NCBI GenBank assembly: GCA_005408345.1
Contig: SEMN01000462.1
Span: 356,067-420,066 of the forward strand
DNA: 64,000 nucleotides
DNA from: Macquaria australasica
Taxonomy: Eukaryota; Chordata; Actinopteri; Centrarchiformes; Percichthyidae
Direction: 5' to 3'
The position numbers and the translations under genes were made by a program. The notes under the pieces are model-generated. The model did not search any database. It worked only from the letters and a program-made list of their open reading frames with translations, and was not told the DNA's origin. Below are positions 36,585-47,877 of this stretch, piece after piece (position 1 is the stretch's first letter; the number at the start of each line of letters is the position of its first letter).

Positions 36585-37060
36585 AATGTATTGGAAAGTA
36601 AAATTCTGAGGTACTTGTACTTTACTTGAGTATTTCCATTTTCTGCTACTTTATACTTCTAATCCACTGGATTTCAGAGGGGAAATAATGTCCTTTTTAC
36701 TGCACTACATTTACTGCATTTGACAGCTAAAGTTACTCTACAGATTAAATTTTTGGGCATATAAAATGAATTGTGTTGTATGCAGTATATTGAACTACCC
36801 AACAGTATATAAAGTACTTAAAAATAACCTCAACCCAATAATCATAAGCACTTAATAATAGCTCACCTGACCAGATATAACATTAAAATGCTACTTACAC
36901 ATAAATAATAATCAAACAATTCAATATATAACACTGACAGAGGCTTTTTAACTAACTTTAATATCTACAGTGCATTTTGCTGACAATGCATGCATATTTT
37001 TAATTAAGTAAGACTTTGAATGCAGGACTTCTGCTTGTAACAGAGTATTTCAGGTCAGGA
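36585..37060. repeat. Dispersed repeat C, copy 2
   Basis: It shares gtacttgtactttacttgagtatttccattttctgctactttat with copy 3 at 37455-37945, and the tail words gaatgcaggactt-ctgcttgtaacagagtattt. Copies 2 and 3 lie in the same orientation, 0.9 kb apart. Confidence 0.6.
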
Positions 37061-37454
37061 TCAGCAGTAGAGTGGCGTAGCTGGTTGTTGCTCAAGAGCA
37101 CTTACAGTAAGTCAGACGCTTCCTGACACGACATGAGGGCCTGGGGGACCTTATCTTTAAACATTAGCCAACTTGAAGTAGCTCAACTGTTAATAATCTG
37201 TCATGTTGTGAAGAAAGGGAGTGAAAAGAAAATTAAAGGGCTGTACTTCTGATATAGTCTGAACTGAAATTTTACTTATTTATTTATGATCCTCAGTGGG
37301 AGAAAGTAACGTGCTACAGCAGCACAAAAGACAGGCTCAGACTAAAGGAAACAGATTAATTATTTAAATGAAATAAATAAAATAACTAATTAAGAACATG
37401 GCATTCAAAAGCTATATACAGTACATTATACACATTACAACAGACTACATTATT

Positions 37455-37945
37455 GCAGTGGTAGAAAGTAACATTTACTTAGCAACAAGTACTGAGCTTA
37501 AGTACAATTTAGAGGTACTTGTACTTTACTTGAGTTTTTCCATTTTATGCTACTTTATGTTTTTACTTGACTACATTTCTGAAGGAAATATTTTTTTAAA
37601 TGCACTATATTTATTTGACATACAAAACATATGATCCCCTTATAAAATATAATGCATTGTTAAACAAACCCAACAATATTTAAAGCAGTTAAAATTACTG
37701 TAGCTCCACTTTAACCAGCTACAACATGAAATTGCTGCTCACACATTAATGCATCAGTACTAACAATTACATTTTATATATATTAATATAACTATCATAA
37801 AGCCAAATGTGTGCTTTTACTTCTGATATAAATGTGCATTTTACTGATATTACTTCTGCACTTAAGTACAATTTGAATGCAGGAATTTTACTTTTAACTG
37901 AGTATTTTTACATTGTGGTATTTCTAGTTTTACTTAAAGGATCAA
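37455..37945. repeat. Dispersed repeat C, copy 3
   Basis: It opens with gcagtggtagaaagtaac and aggtacttgtactttacttg and closes with gaatgcaggaattttac-ttttaactgagtatttttac. The interior words match copies 1 and 2. Confidence 0.6.
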
Positions 37946-38399
37946 TTATTCAGATTATCAAATATTCTACCTTTGAATATTTGTGTGTAAAGATATGTAG
38001 TGCATATATAGTAGCAAATAGCATAGTATAATAGTATATAGTGACTTGTTAGTCATCATTATATTATATAGGCTATATGGAGGTCTTCATGTTGCACAAT
38101 ATTTAGACTCCCTAATCTATATCTGCCAATAGAAACTGTAACATTCATATAATAATTTAACAGATTATAGTTTTATTTTGTTCCATATGTGGAGCTTTTA
38201 ACTAGTTCACCCTGTCAAGAAGGGAACCCACCAGTACCAGGAAACAGCCCGGCAAAGGTCACGCTGATTATTTATTGGAAATCTGCCAAGGGAGAGCGCG
38301 AGCGTCTATTCTTTGCGTGCGTGCGTGTGCGCGCGAGCGTGCGTGTGTTTACTGGAAGAACCTCTGAACGGAGGAGGCGGAGCCTTACGAACATCGGCT

Positions 38400-38638
38400 T
38401 TACTCACTGGAAACAACCTCCAGTAACCTTCCTCCACACACGGACGGGATCTCTCCGGCTATATCGCCGCCGCCACATTCCTCCGCTCAGGAAAGAAACC
38501 CACACACTTTTCTGGATACTTTCTTTTTGGATTTTAATGCCTGAGTTAATAATTCATCTAGCACTACTCTCGGGTAGTTTGCATATATTTTCCTTTGGCG
38601 ACGAGCGGCTGCGGTGCGGGGCTCAACATATCCGCAAG
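38400..38638 (+). other. socs3: Probable socs3 5' non-coding exon
   Basis: A CpG-rich block ends at a strong donor, CGCAAG|GTAAGT (38638/38639). It pairs with the acceptor tctcctctccag|C at 39441/39442. This matches the vertebrate SOCS3 layout of a non-coding first exon and one short intron. The transcription start is not visible, so the left limit is a guess. An ATG at 38537 opens an upstream frame. Confidence 0.55.
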
Positions 38639-39658
38639 GTAAGTTAAAAGACTGTGAAAAGACATTTAAAGCGGATCATTCAAGTAGACAAAATGACAGA
38701 AAACAGAGGGGTTACAGTGCATTTAAAGCACAGCAGCTGTTGTTTAGCTGCTAGGCTCTTGGTGCAGTGCAGTCGAGTGGGATGCAAGTGTAATTTTTGG
38801 GTTGTTTCGCAATATTGTGAATAGTGGACTTCCATACCAGCGGCTCTGTATAGGCTCTGAACCGTTATGGCGCCTCCGTCCCGCACTGTCCGGTGAAGCC
38901 GACCTTAATCCCCCCAGCCTACATGGGGATCAGAGCAAACCAGACCAGACGGGACACCCCTTTTAGTCACAGTGAAACCGGAGACTGGGGCCTCTGCCGA
39001 GCAGGGAGAATAAGGAGTTATTTAGTGAAGGGGGGGGGGGGGGTATAGCGCGCCGGACTCTTTCACAGTGACCCCGTTTCTGAAATCCCTTGTTGCGGTA
39101 CGCCCGATCGAAGACAATTGAAAGCAATCAGGATCCAGTTGCTGTCTGGCTGCACGGTGCAGCTGCAGCAGCAGGCTCAGTGCGAGTACGCGAGGATTCA
39201 TTTAAACTAAATATAACCTGCCTGCTGCTGCCCAGTCTTGCCTTATGCATTTGTCACAGTCGTCATAACTGCATTTTATGGGGGTAAACCGAGAGCTCCA
39301 GTGTGGCAAAGAGGTCCTTTATTTATGTCCATGTTTATGGATGACTAAGTTTTAAAGGAGACTGTGTTGCCTGTACTGTGTGCATCAGTCTATATATAGA
39401 TGGATCTAATCTGTACTCCTTCTTTCCCTTCTCCTCTCCAGCTGTGTTTAGGTGCTCTCTCCCAGCCCCTCTCTGGATGCATCAGACTCCTCTGCCCCGG
39501 GGCCCTGGACCCGGTGTGTGACCCCACCACCCTCACCCGATTCCCCCTCTCTTTCCTCTCCCTCTGCCCCAAACTCCTTCCCACCTGTCCACCTCCACGC
39601 TCCTGTTCTGGGCCCCCTGCCTCTCGACCAGCAGGCAGAGGCAGGGGGCCATGGTGCC

Positions 39659-40449
39659 ATGGTAACCTTCAGCGAACGCAACCCCCTCGCCATGAGCAGC
39701 GTGACCCCTCCAGAGGGCAGGGTTCAGGGGTCGAACTTTACCCCGCATCACTACAAGCCCTTCAGCTCGCATGCACACTACCAGCAGGTCAGTCACACCT
39801 GACTTTTCAGAGAAACAGCTGAGTGTATTAAGTCTAAAAATTCTCCCTGGCTGATAACAGATAATAATATGGGGTTTTCTGCCTATTTCAGGTGATGCTT
39901 GCATTGCGTAAGCTACAAGAGAGTGGGTTTTACTGGGGGGCTGTGGGGGGCCGGGAGGCCAGCTCCTTGCTGCGCTCTGAACCGCCCGGCACCTTCCTGA
40001 TCCGTGACTCCTCGGACCACCACCACTTCTTCACCCTCTCTGTCCAGACGGCTCGTGGAACCAAGAACCTGCGCATCCACAGCGCGGGAGGCGGCTTCTT
40101 CTTACAGCCAGACCCCCAAAACACCCTAGAGCCCCCACAGTTTGATTGCGTGCTGAAACTCATAGCGCACTACATGGGGAAAGGGCCGGAGGCTGGAAGG
40201 AGCAGAGAAGGGGCATGTGGGGGCAATTCAGGAGAGGCAGAAATTAAGGGGCGCAGCATATATCTGATCCACACCGGTGGGGAGAGGATTCCCTTGGAGT
40301 TGCGCCGGCCCCTCGCAACATCTCTCTCGTCCCTGCAGCACATGTGCAGGAGGACCTTGAACAACCGAGGCCTGGGGGGGTTGGAGCGAGCCGAGCAGCT
40401 CCCGCACACACTTAGAGACTTCCTGGAGAAGTACGACGCTCCTATATGA
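39659..40449 (+). CDS. socs3: Suppressor of cytokine signalling 3
   Basis: SOCS3 is induced by STAT3, binds gp130-type receptors and JAKs, blocks the kinase and recruits an Elongin/Cullin ubiquitin ligase. The coding exons are 39659-39787 and 39892-40449, giving 228 residues (human 225). The start ATG has a good context (gccATGG), and the protein opens MVTFSER like mammalian MVTHSKF. A kinase-inhibitory segment lies at 32-43 (YKPFSSHAHYQQ), with F35 at the place of human F25. The extended SH2 helix ALRKLQESGFYW starts at 47. The SH2 arginine is R81 in GTFLIRDSSD. A Gly-rich insert replaces the mammalian PEST insert. A SOCS box follows (SLQHMCRRTL ... FLEKYDAPI). The 104-bp intron inside the coding region is unusual, and without its removal an in-frame TGA follows. 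Probably the socs3a paralogue, inferred from linkage. Confidence 0.93.
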
Positions 40450-41206
40450 CTGTCAGGAACTGCAGAGGTTCCACTTTGTGGACCAGGTGCCTGGAGGATG
40501 GCACAGACCAGTTCTCAGAGCATACATGAAAATGCGCGCCATCAGATACTGACCAGAGTTAGCCTTAGATGCCAATGTGAGGTCAGTTATTCATTGTGAC
40601 CAGAATCAGCTGATCCCAGATCTGTTGCAACACTGACGGACACCATCTACCTAGAGTCTCCACCGACTTGGGGTCTGGGATGAGGAGTGTGATTTGGGTA
40701 ACCAACGATTACCTCGTCCGTCCTGTCTTGCAAAAACTGACCACTAGTGTGAGTGGCAGATGAAGCCAGAGGTCGAAGGTCAGTGTTTCCTATGACTGAC
40801 TCAGACGCAGAGCAGAGCCTCGCAGAAGATTAACCGATTGGTTGGTAGATATTAACGATGACAGCGACGACATGATCAATACACCACACGGTGATCCCTG
40901 TGGGTTTAATGTGCTTAAGAAGAAACCTCTCCTCTGTCAGCCTGACATTTACAACACTTTGGATCACTGGACAGAAAGAAAGAAGGCAAAGAACAGAAAG
41001 GTTTAGAGGGGGTGAATGAAGGAGGAGTCACAGAGAAATGGCAAAGTCCAAACGAGGGGCCCGACACAGAGAACATACAGTATTGTTTGTCTGAGTGTGT
41101 GTGTGTATTTGTGTGTTGTGGTGGCGCACACATTTCCATTGCTGCTTCCCACAAATGTTGCCCCATAGAGGGGAGTGGGGGGGGTCATGCACACTAGCTC
41201 CACATG

Positions 41207-41244
<38 letters not shown>

Positions 41245-42600
41245 GGTAGAGACCCATATTTTGTTAGCGTGGGAACAAGAGAAGACAAAAAAAAGCATTA
41301 CAAAGCATTTTCTCCTTCTCCTGTTTGTCATTTTGGTTCTCCTCCATTACCTATTCCCAGCCCCCCCCACACCTTTTTGTTTCGGAGTTGCATGTGCGCT
41401 TTGACATTGACAGAAAACAGGCTTCTGTTGCCGAGACAAAAGCTTGTTACTGAGACAAAAGCCTTGGCACAAGACCAAACAAAACAGCAGAACTTATTTT
41501 TATCCAGACTGGCTGGAAAAAATGTCAGCGACACTGTAAAGCTCCTTGGGGAATGACAATGATGATCCTGGAGATCGGAGGAGGGTGGAGAGGAGGGTGG
41601 GAAGAAGGATTGAACGAAGGAGAAAGAGGAGCGGGAAATGGGATTAGGAAAAGGAAATTGAAGAGGACAGAGAACTGGGGAGGGAGCTGGGGTGGAGGAG
41701 AAGGGGGAGGAGACATACTGGTATACAGCTAAACAAAAACATTGATGTGATTGGTGTCCCAGCTTTAGAGGAAATGATGGAGCTCAGCAGGACGCTGCTC
41801 CTGTAAATATAAAGCCAGGTTTGCTATGAAGCCCCAAGTGAAAAACAAAGTTTTGGCCGAGTCTTAATTGTCTTTTTAGACCCTCTCGTAGTGATTTCTT
41901 CTTTACATTATCATCTCGAACTTATTTCTTTTTGTCTTGGTGTGTTTTGAGTGAGTGTCTGTATGCTCTCTCCCTCCTGGTTTTCTCACGTCACCATTCA
42001 TGAAGGCGATAAGAGACAAAATGAACTGTTATGTGGACGGCTTAATCCCTGTAACTTCAGAAAGGTGTCTCACCTCATCCACTCTCGTTACCTCTGAACC
42101 CGGAGCGGACAGTTGGGTTTGTCTGTCTGAATGTCAAGGGAACACAAGACTTCCTTAAAGTGATTGTTTAAAAAAAAGCCTTTTGTAAAACAAAGACTTC
42201 GTTTTCATCTGTTTCACCAGTGCTCCTACTTACCTGTGATCCATATTGGAGTGGTAGCCTTTTCACATCATAAAAATGTTGATCTCATGTGGCCACTTGA
42301 GACAAGAGCACTGAAATATACCATAGTGATACAAATTTTTTTTGGTCAAATCTCAGTCTTATTTTCTTACATCAACCCCAATTTGTTTTGTTTTTTTACA
42401 TGTGTTGCACCAGTGGACCACACATGTATGTGAATCATTTGTCTTTTATAAAGACTATCTCGCAAAAAGGCTGGCCACTAGTCTGGCAAAAATACAAGCT
42501 GTAATATCTGAAATGACAAAGCATTACAAAAAAAAAATAAATGAAAAGGAACGTTGCACATATTTATATTTCTAAAATATTTCAATAATTTATATTAAAG
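40450..42600 (+). other. socs3: Probable socs3 3' UTR
   Basis: No coding frame of note follows the stop. AATAAA occurs at about 42537, ATTAAA near 42594, and several ATTTA-type elements (atatttatatttc, tatttcaataatttat) cluster at 42555-42600, as expected for an unstable early-response mRNA. A (CA)n tract lies at 41209-41241. The end is inferred. Confidence 0.4.
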
Positions 42601-43066
42601 AGCACTATTTTTACAAAAGTCAATGCATTTGCCCTGTGTGTTACTTCACTGTTTGTTTCCTTGCCGCCTCCTCTTTTCTCTCTCTTTACTTCAGAGTCAA
42701 TATTGACTGGATACGCTCTAACTTACCGTAATGTATTGTAAGGCAGTCTGTATTCCAGCAATGCCTGGCCCCACAACCAGATTGTAAACTGACAAATGGG
42801 ATTTCCTAGTCAAACAAACCAGTGTTTATTCAATCAGGAGGGTTATTAAAGAGCCAGACCGTGAGGACAATACATATTCATCATAGGGTTAAAATGACTG
42901 CAATCATCAATTCTTGTTTTCTCTGCTACAGCATTGTGGATAAATTCCATAGCCATCAGAGAAGATATAGAAAGGGACGGGGGCACGATTTTGTCAGACA
43001 TGCCCCGTAGATGTACACAACACACAGAAACAAAGGGATTCCCAGAAGCACTCAGTTATGTTACCA

Positions 43067-43067
<1 letters not shown>

Positions 43068-43111
<44 letters not shown>
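43068..43111. repeat. (CA)n microsatellite
   Basis: About 22 CA units downstream of socs3. Confidence 0.9.
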
Positions 43112-43112
<1 letters not shown>

Positions 43113-43487
43113 TGACACAGCAGTTACTGTGTAGAAAGCTCACTTTGGGCTGGACCTAACTGGAAAGGAATGCAGCAGGGTTTTATACATCCTGCCTGAG
43201 GGGCTGAGTGAGGATGGTGTCCTCTAGAGAGAGTGTGTGTGTAGATATACATATATGTGTGTGTGTGTGAGGTCAAATAGGTGAAAGGGTCCACGTGGAG
43301 GAGATTTATAACGGTTTGTGGTTTTATTGTGCAGCTGATGCAGAGAGTGTGTGTGTGTGTGTGGATTGCAGTTGGTAAAATTAAGCAGGAGGTGAGTTTC
43401 TTCATTTCTATATTCCTCTCACTCTCTCTCACACACACGCACACAGTTCCCATTCCCTGCATACCTACTGTTCTGTCTGAGCCTGGC

Positions 43488-43770
43488 TTCCAGGAAATGA
43501 GGCACTTTAATTGAGTTGACGTTTTACGGCTTGACTGGTGATAGTGTGTGTATGAGAAGCAGCGAATGAGGTGTCTTTGTGTGTGTGTGAGAGAGAGAGA
43601 TAGGGGGACTCCACCTAAAGATAAGTGAGAATTTAAAAAAAGCAAAATGATGCAGAAAGAGCATCAAGTTCACGTTAAAAACAGAAATGTGATGTGAAAC
43701 TGGATTGTTGACAGTTTTCACACCAAGTAGAGAAGGTTGGTAATACATATATAATACATTGCACCATTCA

Positions 43771-43824
<54 letters not shown>

Positions 43825-44870
43825 CTGGATATGAGCCAGCCGCAGGAGTGGAAGTGAGGGAATGAGAGGACAATGCTTAATAACTGTTTTTACAGCTTAC
43901 TTCAGTACAGGTAATTATAATGATTCAAAAACTCAGGTCCATTCTGCTATGACACTTACAGGAAACAATGTGTGTGTGTCGAAAGTTGCTGTTTGTACAC
44001 GTGTGTGTGTGTGTGAATGTAGGTGGGTGACGCTATTTGTTTATGAGAGGAAGACCGAGTGGGCAATTATAGATAAAAGTGACGTAGTGCAAGAGACAAA
44101 CAGAAATGAGTGAGCCTTCTTCCCAAAATCCAACCAGAATAATCCAGTTTTACACACAAACACACACACACATTGTCTAAATAAGCCAGCTCAGCTCACT
44201 ATGACTCATTTTATGTTCCCCATAGTTGCCTGGTTAGTGGTGCTGGAATATTTTGCCTGTATCCTTCGTTCCTCTTGTGAATCTCACACACTCATAGAAA
44301 GTCTTTCCACCATGATTCATTTTTTCGGGTAATGACTTGCTGTGTCCAGCTCAACAGTTGTCAACAGCATCCGGGGCCAAGCACAACACCCATCTCCCTC
44401 TCAAACAACTGAGCTCGGTCTGGAGTTCACGCTGAAGTTTGGGCACTGCCCCTCGTAGCTTCAACACCGTGTTTTTAATGCAACACGAGGAAATGTGAAG
44501 CAAGTTGAGCAACAGAAAGAAAGTTTTAAAAGCGAGCCAGATTGACTGATAACATTCTTGAGGTCTGATTAAAATCTAAGTGTTACTAACAGTTCCTTTT
44601 TTTTTCATGCCTCTCATTTCATTTTTGAGCTCATGCCAATGTCAACGATGTCAAGCGTAGAAGGTGGAAAGAATATTAAAGGGTTAGGAATATGCCCTGC
44701 AATGAGCAGTCCACAGTGGTCTTCCAGGAAGGGCCTCCGGTTTGCTGATTATTTCTTCCAGGAAGGCTTTTTGTTGGCTGATCGGCGCTTATAGGAAAGA
44801 CGTTTGGTTGGCCCATCAGCTTGAGTATTGTCACAGCCGCTTCTGATAAAGCCAGACCAGCTTCCAGGAA
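43488..44870. promoter_or_regulatory. Cluster of four perfect STAT-type sites (TTCCAGGAA) downstream of socs3
   Basis: Identical 9-mers lie at 43488-43496, 44722-44730, 44756-44764 and 44862-44870. Random expectation for this palindromic word (either orientation) is well under one per 64 kb; the only other perfect site I found is in a cyth1 intron (8636-8644). TTCNNNGAA is the STAT consensus, and SOCS3 is the classic STAT3 target. This may be a downstream response element. Function is inferred from motif and neighbour only. Confidence 0.45.
43772..43821. repeat. (CA)n microsatellite
   Basis: About 25 CA units downstream of socs3, between the first and second STAT-type sites. Confidence 0.9.
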
Positions 44871-45669
44871 ACCAGAGATTTACCCTCCAGCATTCCATCA
44901 TTCCTTCACCATCAGCGCACAGAGAGAGACAGAGAGAACGAGAGGGAGCAGGAGGGGTATAACAGGGACACGGATCAATAAAAACCATATGGGAAGCATA
45001 CAGATAGTCAAATGCACTCAAAAACGTGTGCATGTATGTATTTGTGTGTGTGCACAAGCCTATAAAGACACTCATAGTCTTGACCTGCACTCATTGACCA
45101 GCTCACTGTGACACATGCAGACACACACACATTCAAACCACAATATCGTTCTAAGCTGACTGCACCACCATCCCCCCTACGCATTTTATTTTCACTTAAA
45201 TCATCACTGAAATGTTTTTTTTCCCGTAACACCTGGACAGCCTAACGGATGGGTGTGCCTGTGCTGTTACTGGCTGGAAGAACAAAGAAAACTACCTTGA
45301 ATGACCTGAAAGGTACAAAACAGATTCTAAAAGTGCAGTTGTGAGGCATGTTGTAGTAGACACCGCCACAATGTTTTATCTGAGAGGTGGATTTTTTTTT
45401 GTGTTGCTGTTATTGCTCTCCATTCACAGTTGTGCGAGAGTAGCAGCAGAGACGCTTGGATGCCAAATGGCTTACTGTAACAGCATGGACTCAGACCAAA
45501 CCCTCTAACACTCTCAGGTGTCACTGTGTCCCATCAGCCAGCAAACAGGACTGCATAATATTTGAACTTGAGACTGTAGCAGACACGCACACATGAGCAC
45601 TAGCACATACATATGTGGTGAGTAAGGGGTTTTTGGTCATGAATTAATGGCAACGCCCATGAGTTACCT

Positions 45670-45835
45670 ACAGTGATGGAAGGAATACTCAAATCCTTTA
45701 AGAAAATGCAGCAGAGCTACAACGAAAAGCATTCACAATTTGTGCATTCACAATTTCACTGCGGTAAAAGTTAACAATTATTAGTAGTAAAATGTAGTCA
45801 AGTAACAAAAGTAAAAGTACTCATCATAAGTAACA
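45670..45835. repeat. Dispersed repeat C, short copy 4
   Basis: It begins tacagtgatggaaggaatactcaaat and ends caagtaacaaaagtaaaagtactcatcataagtaac. It is a truncated member of the family at 29655-30115. Confidence 0.5.
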
Positions 45836-46074
45836 AGTTGAGTTTAGTTTCGGTGTCAAATGAAAAGCTTGCATCTCAGTTTTGGGGATTTTTATTCTTT
45901 AAAGTCAGCTGATGAAAGAAAGAAATGAAGGAAAGAAGAAAAACAAATGAGGTAAGAAGGAAAGGTAGCATGCAGGAAGCAAGGAAGAAATTAAGGAATG
46001 AAAGATAAGATAAAGATAATTATATTTATGACTGAGGTTGAAAGTTCATTTTTAAGTTTGGAAACAATAGTTTT

Positions 46075-46340
46075 ATGATTCATCCTCTGAGGAACATGAA
46101 TGTCTGTAGAAAACTGCATGGCAATTCATCCAAAAGTTGTTGAGACATATTACTAAAAAACAAAAATTTCAACCTCATGGTGGCGCTAGAGGAAAAGTCA
46201 GGGGATCACAAAAGTCACACACATTTATCACTCTGGGGACAATGAATGTGTCTACATAATTTCATGACAATCCATTGAATAGGTGTCTGAACTAAAGCGG
46301 TGGACAGGCTGACTGACTAACATTGCCATCCCTAGAGCCA
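46075..46340. repeat. Fish interspersed repeat E, copy 1
   Basis: It contains ctgcatggcaattcatccaaaagttgttgagaca and atttcatgacaatccattgaatag, then ctgactaacattgccatccctagagcca. The same words occur at 62330-62635. Confidence 0.55.
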
Positions 46341-47210
46341 CGACGCAAGTGTGCCTAAAAAGTACATGTACATCTGAAAAGATGGAACACAAGAATAAAG
46401 AACTGAAAATTACTGCATTTATGATACTCAAGTAAAGTACCCTCACTTCCAGTAGCTACTCCCACTTCTGTTTACCTGCCAGCACAGAGTAATTCTGTCA
46501 CACACACACAGTCTATCTAAGTCAACATTAATACTGAGCGTATGAATTGACAGCAGTAGGAAAAGTGCGTGGGAGGGTGTTGGTCTTTGGCCGTCAGTCA
46601 GTTACATAATAAAGAGGCGACTAACATCAAAGAGGCTCCACTGCCCTTGACGTTTCTTTATCAATACTCTTCTTATTGTGGTTTCCACATTGGATAATCA
46701 TTAACAGTCCCTGAAGCTACACATTCACTACCAGCTGGAATATCAGTGTCAGATAAAAACCTGTGATCTCCCCCAAAAAAATCTTTCTCATGAGTTAAAA
46801 CCAAAACAGCTTTCTGGGTTTAGTTTCAAATTATACACTAGATCTTTTACATGGTTTTCACTGCAAATTAAAAACGACAGAAGCCTTCAATCCAAACTGG
46901 ACATTTTGAATATGACCAGTGGCACTTTTCTGCCAATAACTGTCAGGCTGCTCTGTTTCGTCTCAACAAGGATCCAATTGGATTAAACGAGTCTCAAAGC
47001 TGAGCCCTCTGCAGCAAGTCCATTCAGCCATTGACCTGCCACAGCACGCATCCCACAATATAAAACAAATGGCACTTCTCAGGCTTATTGGCAGTGTATG
47101 TGTGTGGATATAAGTGATTTCATCTTGAGAGAACAGCCCACTCATTTAAGAGTAATCATTGCTGTATTTAAATACTCCTTTTCCTGCAAATGGCATTTAG
47201 ACACACATAA

Positions 47211-47317
47211 ACACACACACACACGCACACACACACACACACACACACACCCCTCTTCTCTGTTTGTTAATGTGAAGGATCACATTTGTTCCTGAAAGAA
47301 GAAAACAGGGGGTCTGC

Positions 47318-47346
<29 letters not shown>
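47211..47346. repeat. Inverted pair of (CA)n and (TG)n tracts
   Basis: A CA tract at 47211-47251 and a TG tract at 47319-47346 are separated by about 68 bases and could pair as a hairpin. Just downstream, 47464-47506 is a GA-rich tract. Confidence 0.85.
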
Positions 47347-47348
<2 letters not shown>

Positions 47349-47877
47349 CCAGCAGTGAACAGCATCTGAATGTAAGAGCCAATCAGAGAGCTGTATAGAC
47401 ACTGAGCCCCCCAAGTACTGCTGGTTTATAGGGCTCAGCTTCAGAGAAGTCACATGACTTCCCAGAGAGAGAGGGAGAGAGAGAGAGGGAGAGGGAGAGA
47501 GGAGTGGGCAATGTGGGAAAGGAGGATGAAGAGGAGGAGGAGGAGTGAAAAGAGGGTCAGGAGGGTGACAGGATCGCTGCGAGGGGTGAATTGAAGGTCT
47601 GGTAAATGAGTGGAGCAGAACGGAGGTAAAAAAGAAGAGAGATGCCACTGTTCTCGGAAGTGAAATTGTACAGGCTGGTCATGGTCTATAATTACAGCTG
47701 AATGAACAAAATGAGAAATGACTGAGAGGAGAAGTCAGTCAGTGCATGAATGAAGGATGAAATGAATGAGTACACACAGGCGATAGCGCTTGCAGTTGAT
47801 TACTACAGCGGGTAATCTTGATGGTCTGGTTAACCCTGCCTCATACTGTCACACAACAACTATCTTCACCACAGTGC

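Larger units (their letters stand above)
35856..38400. other. Intergenic region between pgs1 and socs3
   Basis: The pgs1 start region (35640-35860) is CpG-rich and probably carries its promoter; no TATA box is evident. The rest holds two copies of dispersed repeat C (36585-37060 and 37455-37945) in A/T-rich DNA. No further gene was seen. Confidence 0.5.

Noticed and set aside
39448..39904. Frames on the - strand over the socs3 leader
   Set aside because: They are shadows of GC-rich socs3 exons, with no homology.
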